A DNA stretch of 64,000 bases. Origin: Branchiostoma floridae. Taxonomy: Eukaryota > Chordata > Leptocardii > Amphioxiformes > Branchiostomatidae. This document shows positions 55,430 through 64,000 of this stretch, piece after piece. How positions within the stretch are numbered: the first letter of the stretch is position 1; every line of letters starts with the position of its first letter. The stretch is from contig NC_049987.1 in NCBI RefSeq assembly GCF_000003815.2, positions 5,469,572-5,533,571 on the forward strand, written 5' to 3'. The notes under the pieces are model-generated. The model worked only from the letters and a program-made list of their open reading frames with translations, made no database searches and had not been told where the DNA came from. The translations under genes and the position numbers were made by a program.

Positions 55430-56520
55430 TGAGGCTGATTTCCATGCTAGTACCTCCCCTGTGTGACCAGCCAAACGTCGTAAGTCTAGATCTCTGCTAA
55501 CTGAAAGATGTCGTCTAAAGCTAGTTGTGAGTGATGGAGCAGCTTGACTACACCAACAGACGTCCCGGGACCGCTAACAATGCTTTGTGATTACCTTTTC
55601 GACTCTATGTGCTCAAACCTCGTATCAAGTCTTCGCTAACTGCTGTGCCTGACTGTGAGTGGTCAGATAGTTAGCCTGAACTGACAGGCCTTCTGGCTTT
55701 GCCGACATTGCCCTGTGAAAGATTACAATTTTATTCGCCCATGATGAGACTGCTTTACTAGGCTTCACCTTGCCCTGTGTTCCAGCCAAACGTGACAAAA
55801 AGTCTATGTGAAAGACACCGTCTCGACCTAGTCGCGAGTGATCCGCTAGTTCGTGCCGACAATCGTTACTTTTAGCTTTTCTGCTCCGATCCCAGCCAAA
55901 CGTCATAGACAGTCTGTGTGAACTACTAACTGGATGCCGTACGGGTCTGGCCGAGAGTGATCATGCAACTAGTCTGAACTGACAAGCATTCTAGCGACCG
56001 ACTATTTGGACACTGTTGAAATCTCTCTTTTTCATGCATGATAAAGCAGATCCTAGGTTAATTCTTCGTCTATTTGTCCATTCAAACTTAGGTCTGTGCA
56101 ACCTTTAAGACACCGCCCGAGTCTACTAGTGAGTGATCAGGCTGGTAGTCTACACCCACAGGCATCCCCACCCGCTAACAGTACATTGCGTTTTTTTCAC
56201 TCTATGTGCTCAGTCAAACGAATGTCTCTGAGAGATCGCGTTTGGCCCGAGTCATGAGCGATCAGGCGGTTAGTCTGACTTACTCGCAGGGACCACTGTT
56301 TCAAATTGTACACACTGGAAAGCTCGATTTTCACACCTATGATGAGGCTGATTTCTAGACTACTACTACTTCCTCCCCTACGTTCCCAACCAAGAGACAT
56401 CTAACGTCACTGCTAACTCAGAGATGTCGTCTCTGTGTAGCCATGAGTGATCTGGCAGCTAGTTCGTACCGACAGTCTTCCCGGCCTGCGCGACCTGCTA
56501 ACTAGGGTCGGGGCACGGGA
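55430..56520. repeat. strongly diverged tandem array, about 7 units
   Basis: GAGTGATCxGxxxxxTAGTCTGAACTGACAG-like text recurs near 55525, 55650, 55835, 55955, 56130, 56258 and 56445, with GTCGTCT or CCGAGTCT before it and CTAACAxTGC after it. Spacing is 120-190 bp. No coding potential supported. Confidence 0.7.
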
Positions 56521-57159
56521 GTTTACATCATTATCTCACGGCACTGCAGCGATTTGTCTTCACTGGATAGTCCCTACCAGACTGCATGGGTTGCTGGAAA
56601 ATAGTCGAAATTGACAAAATAGACAAAGACCCCCTTTACACTGGGACGGCGATCGCGCTGCGCTCTCTCTGTGACCTAAAACAGATGTGTGTAACCTTCA
56701 ATTTTATTCTGGGTATATCACACAATATTTCACAAAAGAAGCAGCAATTGTATAGAACGCTTTGCGTGAAGATTCATTTTTCTATACAATTCGTTGAGCG
56801 TGAGTCGCAACTACAACTATTAAAATCGTATTATCGAACTTTGTGATAAATTACATGCATGTGAGAGTGTCTAGATTTCGATTTTAGCAAATCTTTTCTT
56901 CTAATTGTGTATTGGCTAACTGCTGAACGTTCAAAGGACAGTTGGCTATAGCAAAAGAGCGATTGTGAAAAACCAAGAAACTAGTATTGTGTTTTTAGTT
57001 ATCAGCTAAACTACAGAAGGCTGAGAGTGTTCTGATACCGTACAAATGATGTAATTTTTCAACAGGTTGAAATACATGTATATGTACTTAACGTTTACTG
57101 TGCTATTTTGGTATATTGTGCACAAGTGCGTGTTTCATTGTAAAAATGCTGATGGCCTC

Positions 57160-57259
57160 NNNNNNNNNNNNNNNNNNNNNNNNNNNNNNNNNNNNNNNNN
57201 NNNNNNNNNNNNNNNNNNNNNNNNNNNNNNNNNNNNNNNNNNNNNNNNNNNNNNNNNNN
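57160..57259. other. assembly gap (100 N)
   Basis: Run of 100 N. The composition changes from AT-rich before it to GC-rich after it. Confidence 0.99.
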
Positions 57260-57407
57260 TGCGGCGGGATGGCACAGATGGGTCTCTCGGGCCGGGTCGC
57301 ACCTGTCCCCGCCCGGCAAGTTCACGATCCCCGGGGCCTGGGTCGAGCCGGTAACACTGCTGTTCCAGCTGTTCCGCACGGCCAGCGTCCAGCTGTTACA
57401 GCTATGA
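57260..57407 (+). CDS. possible terminal coding exon, partial, unidentified
   Basis: The frame beginning GCG GGA TGG right after the gap stays open with high third-position GC and reads HLSPPGKFTIPGAWVEPVTL then LFQLFRTASVQLLQL and TGA (57405-57407). The composition is like that of the kinase and MADF exons and unlike the neighbourhood. No family was recognised, and the acceptor would lie in the gap. It could instead be GC-rich repeat DNA, since a satellite follows at once. Confidence 0.3.
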
Positions 57408-58250
57408 TCATGATGGTCTTTCAGGATGTCCGATGTCTTTCGGCGTTTTGTGAAGAACGTTTATGTTTAACCTGACAAAAAACAGGGAATCTGACAGACC
57501 GGAGAGGGAGAGATGTCTATAGACTAAATTTATAAGATAGGATTGTAAATGTGATGGTCCTTCCCAATCAGGATGTCAGAATGTCTTTCGGCGATGTTTT
57601 GTGAAGAATGTTTGTGGTCGACCCTACAAAAAAAGGGAGTCCGAAATCCCGGAGAGCTCGAGGGAGAGATTTCTTTGATAGGATTGTAAATGTGATGGTC
57701 CTTCCCCATCAGGATGTCAGAATGTCTTTCGGCGATGTTTTGTGAAGAATGTTTGTGGTCGACCCGACAAAAAAAGGGAGTCCGAAATCCCGGAGAGCTC
57801 GAGGGAGAGATTTCTTTGATAGGATTGTAAATGTGATGGTCCTTCCCCGTCAGGATGTCAGAATGTTTTTCGGCGATGTTTTATGACGAACGCTTGTGGT
57901 CGACCCGACAAAACATAGGGAGTCCGAAAGCTCCATATGATAGGATTGTAAATGTGATGTACGTTCTTTCGCTGCCAGAATTATGTCTGGTGTCTTTCGG
58001 CGATGTTTTTTGAAGAACATTTCTGGCCGTCCCGACGAATAACTGGGACTTAGAGAGCCGCGAGGGGGAGATACATGTCCATATGATAAGATTGTAAATA
58101 TGATGTTCTTTCGCTGCCAGACTGTCAGATTTCTTTCAGCGATGTTTCGTAAAGAACGTTTGTGACCCGCCAAAAAAGGAGGAAGAGCTCGGAGAAGGAG
58201 ATTTCTATGAAATAGGAGTGCAAATGTGATGTTCATTTCCCGACGATCTT
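57408..58250. repeat. tandem array, ~120-143-bp unit, about 6-7 copies
   Basis: ATAGGATTGTAAATGTGATG with TCAGGATGTCAGAATGTCTT, TTCGGCGATGTTTTGTGAAG and GAGCTCGAGGGAGAGATTTC recurs near 57411, 57552, 57692, 57835, 57955, 58100 and 58228. The middle copies are nearly identical; the outer ones are diverged. Confidence 0.93.
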
Positions 58251-59066
58251 CGTGAGTTTTCGGGCTGCCTTGCACTGACAACTGTAACAGTAGTCGTACC
58301 CTGTCGGTACCCTGTATGTCTAAAACATCTTTGGTTGCCGCATCGCGTGTAAAACTATCACTATCTGTGTGAGAGTTCAGACAGTGACAACACGTCCAAG
58401 AATTGTGTCAGAATGTTACATATCAGTCTCAGTGTCTGTAGCACCATATAGGAAGGGTACGTCTGCTTTGTTAGACGTCTGATCTGTTATCTCTGTCAAA
58501 GATCTCATCAACTTCTATCTGGGGATGAACAATTTCTATCTGCGGGTAAACGGGGGTGATTTTGATTATGCAAAAGTTTGGGAATTCCCGGTGAATGTTT
58601 GTACATGTCATCGTGTGCGCGTCATTTCCTTGTCATCTCTTTCTTTTTTTTTCAGCAAAAAAATCCACATTTTCAATGAAAGGAAGCGAGATCGAGACCA
58701 GGTCGATCTGAACTAGGAATGTCGACCTGGTTTCCTAGATAATTAAATTAGCATCAGAAATTCAAATTCAATGTGTGAGCTTCTCTTCTAGCATACCGTG
58801 AATACCCTTTCGGACTTCACTAGGGCGGTAGGCTGTCAAAATTCCTTCCATGTTTAGAATTGTTGGCTTCATAACGTTACTGAATCTATTGCGATAACGT
58901 GTTGTAGAATAAGACGTTTTAGTGGTAGAAGTTCAAATCCAATATATACATGTAACTTTAGAATATTAAGTGACATTCAAATCCTTTCCACCTCCGAAAC
59001 ATTGCTGTCTATAGATAATCATGTATTATTGATTACATATGCCCATATGTTTACAACTGACTCAAG
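58250..59066. other. intergenic, nothing recognised
   Basis: Mixed-composition DNA. GAAGTTCAAATCCAAT-type words recur at about 58929 and 59260, hinting at an old duplication. Confidence 0.4.
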
Positions 59067-59196
59067 AAGCGAGAAGAAGTTGAACCAGTACATACCAGCA
59101 CATGGTAGTCTTTGTAGAGGAAATTATGTCTTATAGCTATGACATGTACTTAGCTTGTTTGAGCATAAATGTACAATAAAGGTCTTTCATTCATTA
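59067..59196 (+). mobile_element. 5'-truncated LINE 3' end
   Basis: AGCGAGAAGAAGTTGAACC through GTACAATAAAGGTCTTTCAT matches the 3' end of the minus-strand LINE at 53377-53500. Ends in (CATT)n. Confidence 0.75.
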
Positions 59197-59510
59197 TATT
59201 GAATTTGAACCACTCGGTAACGCGTCACAGTTGCAATTGTAACCATTAACATTACTTGAAGTTCAAATCCAATGCATGTAACTGTGCCATACCATGTCAG
59301 ACTTAACTAGGGTGGCATCCCGTCCAAATTCCTTCCATGTCCCAAACATTGTTGGCTACATACCGAATTTAAACACCTTCCTGAGTCATAAGCATGTCAA
59401 GATTTCGTAGAATGTTGACCTCTGACCCGCCGTCACCCCAAACGCGAGAGGGCCATTACGGGAAGCTGATCAACATTCTGTGGATATCTGGCGCACGGGA
59501 GGTTTGAGTT

Positions 59511-59606
59511 AGCCTGGTATCCAGCCGTATTATAGCAGAGTCTATCACAAACGAAACGAGGACAGAAGAGAGACTCGGAAGCTATAATACGGCTGGATAC
59601 CAGGCT
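59511..59606. mobile_element. hairpin element (AGCCTGGTATCCAGCCG ends)
   Basis: AGCCTGGTATCCAGCCGTAT continued by TATAG is perfectly inverted at about 59581-59606, with a loop of about 45 bp. The same start word occurs at 63205. Confidence 0.88.
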
Positions 59607-59953
59607 CAGTTTAAGTAGCCTCCACCATGCCTTCCTACAGACGCACGGGAGGCTCGCTCAGGAGCGTTAGTCTCCACCAGGCGTTCCTAAGGCCCACTGT
59701 ACAATGCCTTACAGCGACCAAAACTGGATCTGTGTTAATAGGAAATTCATAATCGGAATGTATATGAAACAGAAAACCCAGAACTATAAACGTTATACAC
59801 TGTACTTATGCGCCGTAGCAAAGTTGCGTGGTAAAAAAAAACTCTCAATCGAGCACAGGTAAATCACAAACGAAACTCGCAAAACCGCAATGACCGTCCC
59901 TCCACATATATTTCTTTTTGCAGTCATCAAATGTTTTTGCGAAAACTCCTTAA

Positions 59954-60199
59954 GGTGCACTCTCACCGCACTTGCGGCAAGCTTGCGTCACTGCGTGGTT
60001 CGTTCGCTGCGTCACTATTTTGTTATTTTCTCCGATTATTTATGATTTAGATATTGCGTAATACGTAAAAGTATGACTTAGAAGACAACAAAATACACAA
60101 AAAGTAAGAAAATCCGTTCTTTATCTCTGAAATTCGTTGAGTATCTTTCGAAGCCCGGAGTGACGCAAGCGCGACGCAAGTGCAGTGAGAGTGCACTTT
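59954..60199. mobile_element. MITE with GTGCACTCTCAC ends
   Basis: Left AGGTGCACTCTCACCGCACT and AAGCTTGCGTCACTGCG are inverted at the right as GAGTGACGCAAGC, GACGCAAGTGCAGTGAGAGT. TTAA-like flanks are imperfect. A partial relative lies at about 42385-42420. Confidence 0.8.
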
Positions 60200-60239
60200 T
60201 ACACACTCACGAATGCAAATATTCCTTAACAGCGTTTGG

Positions 60240-60678
60240 TAGGGCTGGGTACTGGTACATAAAATTCAGGTCCAGGTCCGGTTCAGGTCCAGAGGATTAG
60301 GTCCAGGTCCAGGTCCGGACCTGAACCTGGACCTGATGCAGTATGACTCATACCAATGGTCCATTTCACTACAAAGAAATCTGTTTGGTGGAGTATTAGA
60401 CTTACACTGGCGTTTTAAAATCATACAAAGCTAACTGCACCTGTACGATTGACTGTAAAACTTGGTAGAAATGACTATAAACTCTACTCTACTTCACTCT
60501 TGTTATTTTCTTCCACCTGCAAGCGTCAAAACGTGTGAATGCCTGATAAAATGATCTGTTAATTTTCTAATCGGTCCAACATCCGGTCCACCTAATTTTT
60601 TCAGGTCCGGTTTTTCTGGACCGGTCCAATAAGAAAAACCGGTTTTGTACCGGTACGCTGTACCGATACCCAGCCCTA
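60240..60678. mobile_element. hAT-like MITE with TAGGGCTGGGTAC ends, copy 2
   Basis: About 95% like 27507-27939. Flanked by a perfect 8-bp duplication GCGTTTGG (60232-60239 and 60679-60686). Same clusters of CAGGTCC near the ends. Confidence 0.94.
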
Positions 60679-60686
60679 GCGTTTGG

Positions 60687-62428
60687 GCCAGCATTGTGGC
60701 ACGTGGAAGGGACGAGCAGGTTTCCTGGGAACGAGAAACGCGGAGGAATGTGCTGGGAACGAGAATCACGGCGGGAATGTGCACCTCCTGACCACACAGT
60801 TTTGACTGACACCCGAGACGAACGATAAGAAGGGTCTGACGCAAGCGGTCATGGGACTAGAAATCAGATTACAATGTGACCTACAGGGCATTCACACAGT
60901 GGTAAAAATTTATGATAAAAATATAATGGTCACCAAAACCACACAGTTTTTGATTGACACCTGAGACGGACGACAGTATGGGCCAGGCGTAAGTGATCAT
61001 GACGACAATGTACCAACATTTGACAGAAAACATCCGCGTTCTGAAAAGAGAAAAATAAAGGCAGAAACGGGTTTCTTTCTGTCTCTCTTTTTGCAGCAGA
61101 AGACAGGAAAATGTTCCCTGTAAGTTCTGACAATGCCATATCGGTAGGCGTACTGTCACTTGACACTGTGAAGTTGTGTCACCAGGGCTGTCATCATATC
61201 TTCCCTCCAAACGAAAATAGAAAGACGGAAAGGGCAGATATTTCACTGAGCTTGCCACTTCGTCATTCTATGTCTAAATATCTGGCGTTCACAATTTTTC
61301 CTTACTTATAAAACACACAATTATCTGCTTTAATTTATTGTCAATTGACAGTTGGAAATTGTGTTAAACAACAGTGCTGTCATAATGACCCCCCTCCCCC
61401 GAATGTCAGAGAGCACAAATATCCTTCAACTTGAGATCACCACTACGTCAGCCGTGAGTCATCGTGTTTCCGTACTATCGGGAGGTCGCAGTATTTACCG
61501 GTGACGTACACACTTCACGTTGCGTTTAAATTCGTCGTAACAACATCAAATTTAGAAGCACATGTAACAAACGTTAACAACCCTTACGTCAAAGGACTGC
61601 GGTAACTTGAGCTCCAAGCAACGTCGATAGCTAGACGTAGACTGAGTGCCTGAATAAACTGTGCGTCAATGTTTCTCCGCTCAAAACTGTAGAGGTTCGT
61701 ATGTACCAAGCATGATAAAGAATAGCAGCGATCGATAAACTTGTGTGATTTGCAGTACTTTAAAGCATATTCATCACGAACGTTGACCCAATTTTGAAAA
61801 CTCGAAGGACAATGTACGATTCGATTTTACAGAATCATCATCGTATTTCAAAGAATATGTTACGCCAGAATTCAGATTTACTCATGGAACGTTCGTCACC
61901 CACTCGGTAGACCCCGAGTAAAATGTACTAGAACTTCGGGTCACACTTGGTACGCCAACCCGGGCAGTTCAGCACGGGTGATTCAACATTAATTCCTTGG
62001 ACTACCGCCTATACTTGACTCTCCAAATGACTTGCCAAAAAAGTCTTGCCGAAATAAGACTTATCTTAGAAATCTTTATTATGAAAGAAAGTAAGGATTC
62101 ATAATCACAATTTATGCCTTCTTTATCTTTGAGTAACCGCTGAGGTTTCGAAATGTCTAGTGATAGAAAGATTGTCCGGTTGTTTCCCACGGAGATCACG
62201 ACCGTACCTGTCTCACCGTGCGAGACTGGCTATCATCGCATTGTTTCCTACAATTAGACTTAATTTGCGCCGGGTCGGAACCAAATCCAAGATGTCCGGT
62301 GTGGCGAGATAAAACGAACCGTTATCTCGATAATTTCTCCTGCTCTTTTGGGTCTGAAAAGATTGGCGGAGATATGAGAGTAGTTCGGTAAAGGGGCATG
62401 TAATATGTCCTTTTACGTAGGGCGTTTT
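60687..62428. other. intergenic, nothing recognised
   Basis: A diverged internal duplication (CACAGTTTTTGATTGACACC / CACAGTTTTGACTGACACC with GAGACG near 60797 and 60947). Otherwise no gene or definable element. Confidence 0.45.
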
Positions 62429-62899
62429 GGTTACAGGTTGTTTCGCAACAATGTCAGTTCGCAACCGTCAGTTCGCAACAAGGCAAGTCTTTTCGCAACA
62501 AGGTACAAGTCTTTTCGCAACAAGGTACAAGTCGTTTCGCAACGTTTGAATGTTATTAATCTTGATAGCCTTATAGTATTAGAAATCGTATTCCTAACAT
62601 AATTATACTCCTACCTGTGCACGCCGTGTATGAAACTGTACTGCCTGTCGTATGAAAATCATCGGGCTGTCAGGTCCATGAGACCCATCTTCCTCTGCCG
62701 TCGGGGTTGCCTTTCGCACCCGGTAAAATTTTTACGCGGAACTTCAAGTATGTTAGGAATACGATTTCTAATACTATTAGGCTATCAAGATTAATAACAT
62801 TCAAATGTTGCGAAACGACTTGTACCTTGTTGCGAAAAGACTTGCCTTGTTGCAAACTGACGGTTGCGAACTGACATTGTTGCGAAACAACCTGTTACC
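62429..62899. mobile_element. foldback element with TTTCGCAAC repeats, copy 2
   Basis: Closely similar to 54416-54883 in both arms and loop (shared loop text GAAAATCATCGGGCTGTCAG). Ends GGTTACAGGTTG and CAACCTGTTACC. Confidence 0.92.
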
Positions 62900-63399
62900 G
62901 GCGATTTGATTTCACGTAATTCGTAGCCGGACACCTTGAATTTGGTACACAATCTGTGTATTCTATATGTACGTATAGCTTTATTTATTATCATCAGTTT
63001 GGTGCAGACTACCGGAGTATATCAACTGTTTCTCTCTTTGTAATAGGAAACTGAAATATCCCCATGTATGATAATGCATATCTATATCTCTACGGGACAC
63101 AGGCTATGAATAGTTTTTTGTTTTGTTTTTTGTTTGTTTACAAGTGTTCAGGTAAAGTAAGGTGTGATAGTGGAGCCACTTGATTGCGGAGTCTTCAAAA
63201 AGTAGCCTGGTATCCTAGAGGCCTTCGGTTGACTCATTACAATAGCACACGGCTATCATAGATGCGGACCGTTTATGAGAGAGAAAAAACAAACATCCAA
63301 ATCCAAAATGTCTGGGAAAGAGATAAGGCGCACCGTTATCTCACTAATTTCTTCTGCCTTGTTGAGTTTGAAAGGTTGGCAGAGATAGGAGAAAAGACT

Positions 63400-63617
63400 T
63401 AACGCTAGTTCACCTTTATTCGTGGGTTACCCTATACCTGTTGTTTATAGAAATAAACAAGGTATTTGGGGATAGCAAGTCAACAGACGGTGGATTCGAA
63501 CCGTATATTGAATTTCTTGCAATTTGAAACCACCATCTGTTAAATTGATATCCCTAATCACCAATCTTTAAACCAACGGATATAGGTTACCCCACGGATA
63601 AAGGAAAACTAGCGTTA
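63400..63617. mobile_element. palindromic foldback MITE, family 1, copy 4
   Basis: Starts TAACGCTAGTTCACCTTTAT and ends GGAAAACTAGCGTTA. The inner arm CAGACGGTGGATTCGAA pairs with TTTGAAACCACCATCTG. Confidence 0.88.
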
Positions 63618-64000
63618 CATTGCAGTGCCGACGTGGTGGGACATTTTACACACCTGGATTTGTTTCACCTGCAGGTATAAGGCCGGGGTTAGTTTCCAAG
63701 CAGATTTCTTCAGTTACTCTTCATCATTCTGTTAAATCTTTATGCCTCTCTACTTCTCCCACAATTTTCTTAGATAAAGCAGAAACTGTTTCTTCAGTGT
63801 TTGAAAGTTGCGTTATGTTTTGGTATGTCTTCATTATTGGTAGAGAGATAATGATTAAGTAATGAAGTCATATTTTGTGATTCATATCTAGAGTAATATG
63901 TATAACAGAGTACTTATGTCGTTTCGTGTTCTAACCATGTGTTACACTGTGTAAGGTTATTTTTCGCCCATTTATTTTTATCTGTATTGGAGAGAGCAGA

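Noticed and set aside
57850-58281. 143-residue minus-strand ORF
   Set aside because: Lies inside a tandem satellite with uneven unit lengths; no domain or splice support.

Overview
The window is eukaryotic, intron-rich and crowded with short inverted-repeat elements. The main gene is a ROS1/Sevenless-family receptor tyrosine kinase. With its exon layout, the short-element load and several simple tandem arrays, the best guess for the source is an invertebrate deuterostome, most likely a cephalochordate (amphioxus, Branchiostoma type). The species is an inference; the kinase family is read directly from the sequence.

132-31183 (+): the 3' part of the kinase gene, 14 coding exons that all join in phase (2457 nt, 818 residues including the stop-proximal valine). 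Exons 1-3 encode the last fibronectin type III (FN3) repeats, exon 4 the membrane span and basic juxtamembrane segment, exons 5-10 the complete kinase domain, and exons 10-14 a tail of about 297 residues. A 16-kb intron separates the kinase from most of the tail. The tail carries five YxxM motifs (PI3K p85-type docking) and three YxN motifs (GRB2-type docking). The YxxM motifs sit in short similar exons, two of which are phase-0 cassettes. The 5' exons of the gene lie outside the window.

The most unusual structure is that the 3' ends of three kinase-gene exons (6, 9 and 11), each with its splice donor, have been tandemly copied into the following intron. Exon 6 has about four extra copies, and the first supplies an in-frame alternative donor. 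Exon 9 has 14 copies in a 90-bp minisatellite. Exon 11 has one copy. One exon-6 copy is split by a TTAA-flanked inverted-repeat element whose target duplication is visible.

31184-48010: no protein gene recognised. It holds the probable 3' UTR, several MITE families, hairpin elements, clusters of CAGGT/ACCTG sites (41.8-43.9 kb) and a ~210-bp tandem array (45.2-46.0 kb). 48011-49232 (+): a two-exon gene for a MADF/Myb-like DNA-binding protein of about 339 residues, interrupted by an assembly gap in its intron. It may be a Harbinger-type transposon accessory protein or a host gene. 49233-64000: mostly repeats, namely a TTAA MITE, LINE remnants, a TG microsatellite, a CpG-rich patch, divergent satellites, a second hAT-like MITE copy and two long foldback elements. 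A possible terminal coding exon follows the gap at 57260. Three runs of N (48659-48768, 49370-49469, 57160-57259) mark assembly gaps.

Mobile DNA by signature: elements with 8-bp target duplications (hAT-like), elements with 3-bp T-A-type duplications (Harbinger-like), TTAA elements (piggyBac-like), palindromic foldbacks, and the 3' ends of at least three non-LTR retrotransposon families.
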